Shown here in pieces: positions 27,291-35,309 of a DNA stretch of 42,743 nt. The stretch spans positions 1 through 42,743 of the forward strand of contig NZ_AQVC01000020.1 in NCBI RefSeq assembly GCF_000372405.1, written 5' to 3'. The stretch is from Porphyromonas somerae DSM 23386 (lineage in GTDB: Bacteria > Bacteroidota > Bacteroidia > Bacteroidales > Porphyromonadaceae). A model generated the notes under the pieces. The model did no database searches and was not told the origin of the DNA. It saw only the letters and a program-made list of their open reading frames with translations. Made by a program: the position numbers and the translations under genes. The first letter of the stretch is position 1. The number at the start of each line of letters is the position of its first letter.

Positions 27291-28398
27291 ACCGATATTT
27301 ACAATTAGCTATCCAAAGCCACCACAAGCCTTCGTGCTGGTGGTGGCTTTGTGGCTATTAAGTGCTTTTACGTCCCCTCTGCTTTGGGCTCAAGAGAGGA
27401 CGAATAGCAAGGAGACGATCGGGCGTATGATGTTTTATAATGTAGAAAATCTATTCGATACGATTGATGACCCACTCACCGATGATGATGCCTTTACCCC
27501 CGAAGGCATCTACCATTGGACTGAGGGGCGGTACCGACGCAAGTGCGAGCACCTGGCATGGGTGATCAGCAATGTGGGGGAGTGGGGATTCCCCTCGCTG
27601 ATTGGCATGGTGGAGGTGGAGAATAGCGATGTGATACGGGACCTCGTGAAGCACCCGACGCTTAGCTCAGTGACGTACGACTATGTGGTGACGAATGGCT
27701 CTGACCCTCGTGGTGTAGATGTGGCACTCCTATGGGACCAAAAGCGGTTTGCCTATATTGAGGCACACGAGATTCCGCACTACGGAGCGACCGACTGCTT
27801 CCCTCTAGGTCAAGACCCCCGCACACCGAGCGAGGCAGATGGAAGCGGGCGAAATACGCTGTGGGTGACGCTGGAGCACAGAGCTACAGAGCGAAAGCTG
27901 GAGCTATTTGTGATGCACAACCCGAGCCGACGCGGAGGGGTACGAGCTACTTCGCGGAAGCGGGAGCGGGTGAATGCCAAGGTGCGGAAGCTCATCGACC
28001 ATCTGCTGGAGGAGGATCCTAGCCGCTATGTAGTGGTGATGGGTGACTTTAATGACAACCCCTCTGACCCCTCGATGCGACGGGCACTCAGAGCGGGGGG
28101 TATTGAGCACAACACCCAACCTAAGCAGCGCTTTCTCTACAATCTCGCCTACCCACTTTATAATGGGGGTAAGGGGACGCACCGCTTTAGGAAGGAGGTG
28201 TGGTTACCCGACCAAATCATCGTATCAGGGGGGCTTTTTCTCGGAGAGGAGCCACTACTGAGGGAGCGACGCCAGAAGATCTTTTCGCACCCGGAGCTAC
28301 TGACGAAGGATGGGAAGCATCTCCATCGCACTTACCTCGGCACGCATTACACTGGGGGCTACTCCGACCATTTACCTATATATATAGACTTATACTGA
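27271..28398 (+). CDS. Secreted endonuclease/exonuclease/phosphatase-fold protein
   Basis: This 375-residue protein has a cleavable-looking signal peptide (hydrophobic 20-38, ending LLWAQE) and the metal-dependent EEP fold: FYNVENLFDT (N and E ligands), GMVEVEN, VVMGDFNDNPSD, and the terminal YSDHLPIYIDLY. The family includes nucleases and phosphodiesterases, so the substrate is not clear; an extracytoplasmic nuclease is plausible. The start overlaps the end of pepD by 20 bases, and the TGA overlaps the rlmH ATG by 1 base, so the genes form one transcript. Confidence 0.85.
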   Translation: MHHARRKPIFTISYPKPPQAFVLVVALWLLSAFTSPLLWAQERTNSKETIGRMMFYNVENLFDTIDDPLTDDDAFTPEGIYHWTEGRYRRKCEHLAWVISNVGEWGFPSLIGMVEVENSDVIRDLVKHPTLSSVTYDYVVTNGSDPRGVDVALLWDQKRFAYIEAHEIPHYGATDCFPLGQDPRTPSEADGSGRNTLWVTLEHRATERKLELFVMHNPSRRGGVRATSRKRERVNAKVRKLIDHLLEEDPSRYVVVMGDFNDNPSDPSMRRALRAGGIEHNTQPKQRFLYNLAYPLYNGGKGTHRFRKEVWLPDQIIVSGGLFLGEEPLLRERRQKIFSHPELLTKDGKHLHRTYLGTHYTGGYSDHLPIYIDLY

Positions 28399-28874
28399 TG
28401 CAAGGGATCAAACTACTCTTTGTGGGCAAAACGGATAGCCCGGAGATACAGAAACTGATGCAGGAGTACCAGAGACGCCTCTCTCGCTTTGTGCCGATAG
28501 AGGTGGAGGAGCTGCCGGACCTGAAGAACCGAAAGCGGCTGAGCCAAGAGGAGCAGAAGCTGGAGGAGGGGCGACTGATCAAGGCTGCGATAGGTCCGCA
28601 GGACCAGGTGGTGCTACTCGATGAGCGGGGAAAGGAGCCGACCTCCCTGCAACTCGCTAAGATGGTGGAGGGGTGGCAGATGACGGTGGCACGCAAACTG
28701 GTGCTGGTGATCGGTGGACCTTACGGTTTTTCCGATGAGATCTACCAAGCCTATCCGGAGCGTCTCTCCTTGAGCAGTCTCACCTTTAATCATCAGATGG
28801 TGCGACTCTTCCTTATTGAGCAAGTCTATAGAGCCTATACGATTATCCACAACCACCCTTATCACCATGAGTAG
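28398..28874 (+). CDS. rlmH: 23S rRNA pseudouridine-1915 N3-methyltransferase
   Basis: RlmH is a SPOUT-class methyltransferase that acts on pseudouridine 1915 of 23S rRNA in 70S ribosomes. The 158-residue protein has the knot signature VIGGPYGFSDEI and the terminal SLTFNHQMVRLFLIEQVYRA, then the IIHNHPYHHE tail that is nearly invariant in the family. A longer in-frame extension upstream lies in the preceding gene and lacks similarity to RlmH, so 28398 is chosen. It overlaps truA by 8 bases. Confidence 0.97.
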   Translation: MQGIKLLFVGKTDSPEIQKLMQEYQRRLSRFVPIEVEELPDLKNRKRLSQEEQKLEEGRLIKAAIGPQDQVVLLDERGKEPTSLQLAKMVEGWQMTVARKLVLVIGGPYGFSDEIYQAYPERLSLSSLTFNHQMVRLFLIEQVYRAYTIIHNHPYHHE

Positions 28875-29643
28875 ATTTCTGATTGAGCTACAGTACGATG
28901 GCACCGACTTTGTCGGTTGGCAAGAGCAACCCAATGGCCGCACGGTGCAGGGAGAGCTACAGGAGCGGCTCTCGACCATCCTCCGACAACCGATTAAGGT
29001 GGTGGGGGCGGGGCGAACCGATACGGGGGTTCATGCCACCTCTATGGTCGCCCACTTAGATGTAAGCGAGGAGCTAGCTGAACGACTCCCGGAGGCGATC
29101 TTTCGGCTCAATCGCTTCCTTCCGCCCGATATATTGATTCTGAAGTTGCAGAGCGTTGCCCCCGACTTTCACGCACGTTTTAGTGCCACCAGTCGGAGCT
29201 ACGGCTATTACCTCACCCTCTACCCTAGCCCATTTCGGCGGAAGTACCATACGCTGGTGACCACTCCGCTCGACTTTGAGCAGATGAATCGGGCTGCAAG
29301 TAAGCTCCTAGGTCGGCACGACTTCTCTTCCTTTGCCAAGAAGCACTCCGACGTCACCAACCACTTCTGCACTGTCACCCAAGCGGAATGGCAGGACTTA
29401 GGCGATGGGGAATGGGTCTTCAAGGTGACGGCCAACCGATTTCTCCGAAGTATGGTGCGGGCTCTCGTAGGCACACTGCTAGAGGTGGGAATGGGCAACC
29501 TCACCCCCGAGGAGTTTGGGGCGATCCTGGAGCGTGCCGACGACGAGTACCCATTCAATACCGCTCCCGCCACTGGCCTCCGCCTAGAAGCGGTCACCTA
29601 CCCACCTCACCTCTTCGGCACCCTCCTCTTCCAAGCCACCTAA
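28867..29643 (+). CDS. truA: tRNA pseudouridine synthase A (positions 38-40)
   Basis: TruA isomerizes uridines 38-40 in the anticodon stem. The 258-residue protein has the opening ELQYDGTDFVGWQ, catalytic D52 in GAGRTDTGVHA, and FRANRF-like KVTANRFLRSMVR in the second half. The ATG at 28867 gives the standard N-terminus. The 17 extra codons upstream belong to rlmH. It is the last gene of the pepD-truA run and is followed by repeat element copy 3 and a terminator. Confidence 0.97.
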   Translation: MSRFLIELQYDGTDFVGWQEQPNGRTVQGELQERLSTILRQPIKVVGAGRTDTGVHATSMVAHLDVSEELAERLPEAIFRLNRFLPPDILILKLQSVAPDFHARFSATSRSYGYYLTLYPSPFRRKYHTLVTTPLDFEQMNRAASKLLGRHDFSSFAKKHSDVTNHFCTVTQAEWQDLGDGEWVFKVTANRFLRSMVRALVGTLLEVGMGNLTPEEFGAILERADDEYPFNTAPATGLRLEAVTYPPHLFGTLLFQAT

Positions 29644-29658
29644 TCAGGGGGGGGGAGA

Positions 29659-29702
29659 GGGTGCCTAATCGGACGAGTCAGACAGGTCAGACAAGTCGGA
29701 CG
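29659..29702 (+). repeat. 9-bp-unit repeat element, copy 3 (single arm)
   Basis: The head AGGGTGCCTAATCGGAC begins 15 bases after the truA stop. Units TCGGACGAG, TCAGACAGG, TCAGACAAG and TCGGACG follow (29669-29702), ending in the same GCCGCAC as copy 1. The right arm is almost gone; only TTTGTCCGAG remains at 29733-29742. A terminator hairpin occupies the place of the spacer. Confidence 0.85.
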
Positions 29703-29704
29703 CC

Positions 29705-29727
29705 GCACCCTTCGGGTGCTCTTTTTT
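29705..29727 (+). terminator. Rho-independent terminator after truA
   Basis: The stem GCACCC (29705-29710) and GGGTGC (29714-29719) closes a tight TTC loop and is followed by CTTTTTT. It is fused to the end of repeat copy 3 and closes the pepD-EEP-rlmH-truA transcript. Confidence 0.88.
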
Positions 29728-29959
29728 AGCCTTTGTCCGAGGAAAAGGACCTCGCGGAGGTCATTATCTTGACCGAGTAGAGACTGTTGCACGAAGGCGT
29801 CGTCCTTGATTACTTTTGCCAAATAGTTGACATCGGGCATTAATTTTCTTATATTTGTAAAATTATTTCCCAACTCACTGTAGGTTTTCAATATAGCCAC
29901 ATTGAGAAGGGTCAATCCAGTATTAAGATATTCACATATCACCCACTCAGAATTAAAAC
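29728..29959 (+). other. Leader region of the SusCD operon with repeat remnants
   Basis: Gene-free. It contains a remnant of the right arm of repeat copy 3, a GACCTC/GAGGTC hairpin (29748-29762), one GAGACTGTTGCA motif copy (29780-29791), two possible promoters and a roughly 95-base untranslated leader. A 111-codon minus-strand reading frame across it is built from these repeats and is not accepted as a gene. Confidence 0.6.
29827..29857 (+). promoter_or_regulatory. Promoter of the SusCD-protease operon
   Basis: TTG (29827-29829) and TATATTTG (29850-29857) are spaced by 20 bases, a good Bacteroidetes promoter. A second possible pair is TTG 29787-29789, within the dispersed GAGACTGTTGCA motif, with TACTTTTG at 29811-29818 (21 bases apart). 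Confidence 0.65.
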
Positions 29960-32900
29960 ATGAATAGAATGACAAAATGGAATGCTCCGCGTGAGCTAAT
30001 GGGCCTACTCTCAGTGGGTCTGCTACTCCTATTGCTACCTATTTCTCTACACGCTAGTAGGTCAGTGCTCCCCACTTCAGAGGAGCTAACCGAGCTTCAG
30101 AGCGATGGTAAGAAAGTGGTTAAGGGAGTGGTTTTGGACGACCTAGGAGAGCCTCTCCCTGGTGTCGGAATCCGCATCAAAGGGATGAAGGGCGCTTGGG
30201 GCACTAATGCCTCTGGTAGGTTTGAGATCCCTGTAACCAAGGAACGAGTAATCATGACCTTTTCGTTCGTGGGCTTTAAGACCGTAGAGCAAGAGGTAAA
30301 AGCTGGCGCTGAGGTCACCATTCAGTTGGAGGAGGATGTGGATCTCCTTGACGAAGTGGTGGTTACCGGTTACATGACCAAGAATAAGAGCAGCTTTACA
30401 GGTTCGCAGACAACTGTGGATAAGAAGCAGATCATGAGCATCGGCACCAAGAACATTCTGCAGAGCCTTGAGGCATTTGTCCCTGGTATGGTGACTATGG
30501 AGAATAGTGCTATGGGATCTAACCCTAACGCACAGCAGGAGATCAATATCCGTGGTCGTGCCACCTTTGAGGGGAAGGCCAATATGCCGGTCTTTGTGGT
30601 GGATGGTTCTATCGTCTCGAGCGAATTTGTCTTTGATATGGATATGAACGAGGTGGAGAGTGTGACGGTACTTCGTGACGCCTCCGCTACAGCACTATAC
30701 GGTGCTAAGGGCTCGGCTGGTGTGATTGTGATCACCACGAGAGCACTGGAGGGTGGTAAGCTGAAGCTCCGCTACAATGGAACGATACGTACCTCTTTCC
30801 CCGACCTTTCGGACTATCACCTTCTCAATGCATCGCAAAAGCTAGAGTACGAAAGACTGGCAGGGCTCTACAATGATGCAAACCCTCAGCACCGATATGA
30901 GTTGGATAAGAAGTATGCAGCTCTTGCTACAGAAGTGGCTAGAGGAGTGGATACCGACTGGCTCGCAAAGCCACTGAGAGTGGGAGTTTCTCAAAACCAC
31001 AATATCAATGTGGATGGAGGTGACGATTACGCTCGCTACAGCCTTGGGCTTCGCTATGGTAAGGACGCCGGTGTGATGAAAGGCTCTGGTAGAGATCGTC
31101 TTAACTTTACCTTTAACCTCTCCTACAGTCGTGAGAATCTATTTTTCATCTCTAATCTAGCTCGTGTGAGCTTTGTGAATAGCTATGATTCGCCTTATGG
31201 TGACTTTACCAGTTTCGTGAATGCCAACCCCTATGATAGTCCTTACGATCAGACTGGCGAATTGCGTCAGCTCCTGAATCATAATCTCCGCAACCCTCTC
31301 TACGAGGCGTCGGTGGGGAATAAGAGCAACTCTAGCAACTTCGACTTTTTCAATACCACAACTCTACGTGTGTGGCTTGGCGACTTTCGAATTGATGGTG
31401 ATGCGACTTTCCAAAGAGGGCGCTCTAATAGCCTAAGGTTCGTCTCCCCACGATCGGGCGAATTTGCTACTACTAAAAACTTAAGCCAAAGGGGTAGGCT
31501 CTCAGAGACTTTCCGACGCTCTACCGACTTTGCAGCGAAGCTACTGCTTTCGTACAATAAGAATGTGATTGACGACCTCTTCCTCAGCGTGATGGGCGGT
31601 AGTAACATCGAGTATCGCTCCTCTCAACTATCGAGCTACTCCTCTATCGGTTACTTCTCTGAGAAGCTAGCCGACCCAGGCTTCTCCTCGGGATATAGTG
31701 CCGGGAGCCGCCCAGTGAGTAGTGATGAGATCGTGACGGGTGTGGGCTTCTTTGTCAACCTCAATACGATCTACAAGGAGCGCTACTTCCTTGACTTTAT
31801 CTACCGCTATGAGGGATCCTCGCTCTTTGGTAAGAACACCCGCTTCGCCCCATTCTGGTCGGCAGGCGCGGGCTGGAATATCCACAAGGAGCCCTTTATG
31901 GAGGGGGTGAATGTGGACCTTCTGAAGCTAAGAGTAAGTACAGGGTATCTAGGAAATGTCTCCTTCTCGCCCTACCAAGCCCTTACTACCTACCAGTATG
32001 GTGAGCGATTTACCTATGTAAAGGGAGCTGGCTCAGTGCCTATCACGATTGGCAACCCCGATCTGAAGTGGGAGCGGACCATGAATAATAACCTCGGACT
32101 AGACCTTAATATCTTCAACGGTCGCTGGGATATGTCGCTCGACCTTTACTGGAAGATCACCGACAACCTACTTCTAGATGTGACGAAAGCCCCATCAGTA
32201 GGTGTGCAGACGGCTAAGCAAAACGTGGGCGAGATAGAGAATAAGGGTATCGAGCTCAGCACTAGAGTGGTGCCTATCCGTACTAAGGATTGGAACTGGA
32301 CCCTTTCTCTAACCGCTTCGCACAACCGCAATAAGATCCGCAAGATCAGTAATGCACTGAAGGCTCAAAACGAGAAGAATATGGAGAAGAATGAGGCTGG
32401 CAAGCCACTGCCTATCTACGTGGAGGGTGAGTCGCTATCTACACTAAAGGTGGTACCTTCGGCCGGTATTGATCCTGCTACAGGTAAGGAGATCTACATC
32501 AAGCGAGATGGTTCACTCACCTTTGATTATGACCCAAGGGATAAGATCACTGTGGGTGACACCAGCCCTGTGGTATCGGGTATGATGAGCTCTTACCTCA
32601 CCTACAAAGGTTTCTCACTCACTGCAGGTCTGAGGTACCAGCTAGGAGCTATGGACTACAATACCACTCTCGCTAGCCGAGTAGAGGGAGCCGACCCTAA
32701 GAAGAATGCCGATGAGCGTGTCTTCAACGACCGCTGGACAAAGCCTGGCGATAAGGCTTCGTACAAAGATATTGCTGACTCTACGGTACCTATGCAGACC
32801 ACTCGCTTTGTGTCGGTGCACAACTTCCTAGAGCTCAGTACGCTCTCACTGGCTTACGACTTTAAGCCTATTGACCTTAAGTACTTCAATATCCGCAATC

Positions 32901-33016
32901 TACGCCTCGAGCTGATGGCGAATGATATTTTCCACTACTCTAGCATCAAGCAGGAGCGTGGACTATCGTACCCTTATGCTAGGTCGGTGGAGATGACCAT
33001 ACGTTTTACCCTTTAA
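29960..33016 (+). CDS. SusC/RagA family TonB-dependent outer-membrane transporter
   Basis: This is the TonB-linked outer-membrane barrel that imports oligomers handed over by a SusD partner. The 1018-residue protein has a signal peptide (about 1-33) and a carboxypeptidase-D-like N-terminal domain (about 54-125, GVVLDDLGEPLPGVGIRIKG). The DEVVVTGY segment precedes the plug, which contains INIRGRATFEGKANMPVFVVDG. A 22-strand-type barrel ends in SVEMTIRFTL. The substrate cannot be read directly. The protease neighbours and the peptide-importing precedent of RagA suggest peptides rather than glycans. susD follows 15 bases later. Confidence 0.96.
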   Translation: MNRMTKWNAPRELMGLLSVGLLLLLLPISLHASRSVLPTSEELTELQSDGKKVVKGVVLDDLGEPLPGVGIRIKGMKGAWGTNASGRFEIPVTKERVIMTFSFVGFKTVEQEVKAGAEVTIQLEEDVDLLDEVVVTGYMTKNKSSFTGSQTTVDKKQIMSIGTKNILQSLEAFVPGMVTMENSAMGSNPNAQQEINIRGRATFEGKANMPVFVVDGSIVSSEFVFDMDMNEVESVTVLRDASATALYGAKGSAGVIVITTRALEGGKLKLRYNGTIRTSFPDLSDYHLLNASQKLEYERLAGLYNDANPQHRYELDKKYAALATEVARGVDTDWLAKPLRVGVSQNHNINVDGGDDYARYSLGLRYGKDAGVMKGSGRDRLNFTFNLSYSRENLFFISNLARVSFVNSYDSPYGDFTSFVNANPYDSPYDQTGELRQLLNHNLRNPLYEASVGNKSNSSNFDFFNTTTLRVWLGDFRIDGDATFQRGRSNSLRFVSPRSGEFATTKNLSQRGRLSETFRRSTDFAAKLLLSYNKNVIDDLFLSVMGGSNIEYRSSQLSSYSSIGYFSEKLADPGFSSGYSAGSRPVSSDEIVTGVGFFVNLNTIYKERYFLDFIYRYEGSSLFGKNTRFAPFWSAGAGWNIHKEPFMEGVNVDLLKLRVSTGYLGNVSFSPYQALTTYQYGERFTYVKGAGSVPITIGNPDLKWERTMNNNLGLDLNIFNGRWDMSLDLYWKITDNLLLDVTKAPSVGVQTAKQNVGEIENKGIELSTRVVPIRTKDWNWTLSLTASHNRNKIRKISNALKAQNEKNMEKNEAGKPLPIYVEGESLSTLKVVPSAGIDPATGKEIYIKRDGSLTFDYDPRDKITVGDTSPVVSGMMSSYLTYKGFSLTAGLRYQLGAMDYNTTLASRVEGADPKKNADERVFNDRWTKPGDKASYKDIADSTVPMQTTRFVSVHNFLELSTLSLAYDFKPIDLKYFNIRNLRLELMANDIFHYSSIKQERGLSYPYARSVEMTIRFTL

Positions 33017-33031
33017 TGAAGTTAGGATCGA

Positions 33032-34513
33032 ATGATGAAAAAGAATAATATATACCTATTCGTCACCACTCTGCTACTACTTTCTGGTAGCCTTGTGAGC
33101 TGCAATAAGTTTCTCGACGTCCAACCCAAGGGAACTTTGCCAGAGGATGTACAGTTTAGCGACGAGCAAGGATTCAAAGATGCCCTCTATGGAGTTTATG
33201 CATTGATGGGTGATCAGGCACTCTATGGTGAGAACCTCTCCTATGGATTTGTGGACAAGTTAGGTCAGATGTTTAAGTACATCAACACCGCCAATCTCGA
33301 CAACGAGATCACCAAGTATGAGTACACTAACCTTAATGTCCGCCCTATCATAGATAATATATGGGCTTCGCAATATTCCACTATCGCCGCGGTCAATCTG
33401 ATTATCAAGCATGCCGAGACGACCGACCTCACAGGTGAAACTATGGATATCATCAAGGGTGAAGCCTATGCACTGCGTGCCTTCCTTCACTTTGATCTTG
33501 TCCGCCTATTCTGCGTAAGGTATGCCGACCGCAGTGGCAAGAGTGGTATCCCCTACGCCTTTGAGGCTGACCAAAATAATAAGGAACTCTTTGATATTGA
33601 AGGGGTCTACAAGAATATCCTTGCCGACCTCGACAAAGCGGAGACCCTTTTGCAGAAGGATAATACCCTCAATGCACCACTCGGTCTATCGAAAGACCCC
33701 TATTATGATGAGCGCTATTCGGAGCTGAATAAGTATGCTGTGATGGCATTGAAGGCGCGTGTCTACTACACTATGGGCGACAAGACCAAGGCTGCAGAGT
33801 ATGCCCGAAAGGTCATTAATGCCGATGTGGTAGGTAGTGACGAATCTGGGGAGGTGAAAGGGCTAGCTCTGACCAAGCCCAATGAGTTTAAGAATATCAA
33901 GAACTTCCCAGGCACAGGGGAGATACTCTTTGGTATCTATGCCGATAAGCAGGCACAGAATATCTACGACCTATTCCTCACCAACCCTCAGTCGGGCAAC
34001 TTTACCGAGGCACGTAAAGACCTTAAGGCTCTCTACGAGACCGATAAGTTTACCGCCACCAATACCGATCATCGTTATGCAGCCTTCTACAAGGAGGAGA
34101 GCAGAGGCACCTTTGTCTATACCCGACTTATAGAGTCTGAAAACGAATTGACTCAAAAGACCTTCAGGGGCATCCCTCTGATACGTCTGCCTGAGATGTA
34201 CTACATCCTCTCGGAGAGCCTGTACGACACCAATAAGGAAGAGTCCATCAAGCTACTTAATGAAGTACGTGCTAGCCGTGGGTTAGAGCCCATTACAGAC
34301 AACTCTTTGGACACCAAGGAAAACTATATCCAGGAGATGCTACGGGAGCGGATGCGTGAGATGCCAGGCGAAGGACAGATCTTCTTTGCCTATAAGCTCT
34401 ACAACCTACCTATCTTAGCTCACAGTAGCAATCAGAGTTTTGAGCCATCAGAGGAGATCTTTGTGCTACCATGGTCAGAGAGCGAAAAAGAGTTTGGTAA
34501 CGTAAGCAAGTAA
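33032..34513 (+). CDS. SusD/RagB family surface nutrient-binding lipoprotein
   Basis: SusD proteins form the lid over the SusC barrel and capture the substrate at the cell surface. The 493-residue protein has a lipoprotein signal ending in LVSC (C24) and the typical KFLDVQPKG start. TPR-like helices follow, including AYALRAFLHFDLVRLF, and the C-terminus contains LLNEVRASRGL and an ERMREMPGEGQIFFAYKL segment. The start could also be the second ATG at 33035. No glycosidase gene is nearby, which argues against a polysaccharide locus. Confidence 0.95.
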   Translation: MMKKNNIYLFVTTLLLLSGSLVSCNKFLDVQPKGTLPEDVQFSDEQGFKDALYGVYALMGDQALYGENLSYGFVDKLGQMFKYINTANLDNEITKYEYTNLNVRPIIDNIWASQYSTIAAVNLIIKHAETTDLTGETMDIIKGEAYALRAFLHFDLVRLFCVRYADRSGKSGIPYAFEADQNNKELFDIEGVYKNILADLDKAETLLQKDNTLNAPLGLSKDPYYDERYSELNKYAVMALKARVYYTMGDKTKAAEYARKVINADVVGSDESGEVKGLALTKPNEFKNIKNFPGTGEILFGIYADKQAQNIYDLFLTNPQSGNFTEARKDLKALYETDKFTATNTDHRYAAFYKEESRGTFVYTRLIESENELTQKTFRGIPLIRLPEMYYILSESLYDTNKEESIKLLNEVRASRGLEPITDNSLDTKENYIQEMLRERMREMPGEGQIFFAYKLYNLPILAHSSNQSFEPSEEIFVLPWSESEKEFGNVSK

Positions 34514-34523
34514 ATATAAGCAT

Positions 34524-35297
34524 ATGAAAAGTACATTATATAAGTCACTACTAATCATCGGTGCCACAGGGGGCCTACTACTAGGTGGTTGCTCCACTCC
34601 CTTGTCACAAAAGACCGATGAGCTAGGGATATCCACCGATGGTGCATACCACGGTGAGGGTAAAATATACTTTGACCAACAGACCAAAGCAGATACCCTC
34701 ATCAATTACTCCTTTGGCCCTAATCCGCTAGAGGAGCAATCTCACGAGGTGAAAATACCTCTCCGTGTACTTGGGGATAAGTCGGAGCAGGCTCGTAGCT
34801 ACAAGGTCACTATCGTAAAAGATAAGACCACTGCAGAGGCTGGCAAGCACTTCACCCCACTCAAGGAGAGCTACCAGTTTAGAGCTGGTGAGTACACCGA
34901 TACTCTCCGTATCGAGTTACTTCGTAGTGAACTATCTGCCGAAGTCGAAGAGCCTGTACAGCTTACTATTAAGTTAGAGGGGACCACGGATCTACAGGTT
35001 GCCTTTGAAAAGCAAAACCAATACACCATCACCTTCAATAACTACTTAGCTATCCCTTCCCCCTGGATCTACTTGGGACCATATTACCTTGGAGACTATC
35101 ACACACTCAAGTACATCAAGCTATTAGAGGCTTATGACCACGATGAGAATAAGTTTTGGGCCGACGAGAACTTTGGTGCAAAGTTTGCCGAGTGGATGCT
35201 CAACATCAAGAATGTACGCGATTACTTCCTAGCTCACCCCGAGCTAGAGGTTCCTCCCATTCCAGATCCATCTGCCTACCTAACATTTGTAGAATAA
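34524..35297 (+). CDS. DUF4843 domain lipoprotein
   Basis: This 257-residue lipoprotein (signal 1-22, GGC with C23) has the DUF4843 layout: GKIYFDQQTKADTLINYSFG near the start, KIPLRVLGDKSEQARSYKV, and TTAEAGKHFTPLKESYQF. It then runs to a C-terminal part with PWIYLGPYYLGDYHTLKYI. The family is found almost only in SusCD loci together with PKD-like proteins and metalloproteases and is presumed to be surface exposed. Its biochemical function is not known to me. It lies 10 bases after susD. Confidence 0.85.
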   Translation: MKSTLYKSLLIIGATGGLLLGGCSTPLSQKTDELGISTDGAYHGEGKIYFDQQTKADTLINYSFGPNPLEEQSHEVKIPLRVLGDKSEQARSYKVTIVKDKTTAEAGKHFTPLKESYQFRAGEYTDTLRIELLRSELSAEVEEPVQLTIKLEGTTDLQVAFEKQNQYTITFNNYLAIPSPWIYLGPYYLGDYHTLKYIKLLEAYDHDENKFWADENFGAKFAEWMLNIKNVRDYFLAHPELEVPPIPDPSAYLTFVE

Positions 35298-35309
35298 ACA
35301 GTCAACGAT

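Noticed and set aside
28200-28397. N-terminal extension of RlmH by about 66 residues
   Set aside because: The extension lies in another frame of the preceding gene, and RlmH proteins are about 155-160 residues starting with the KLLFVGKT-type strand.
29640-29975. A 111-codon minus-strand reading frame upstream of the SusC gene
   Set aside because: It runs through the nonamer repeat, the terminator, the GACCTC hairpin and the GAGACTGTTGCA motif, covers the SusC promoter in antisense, and has no recognisable domain. It is most likely open by chance.
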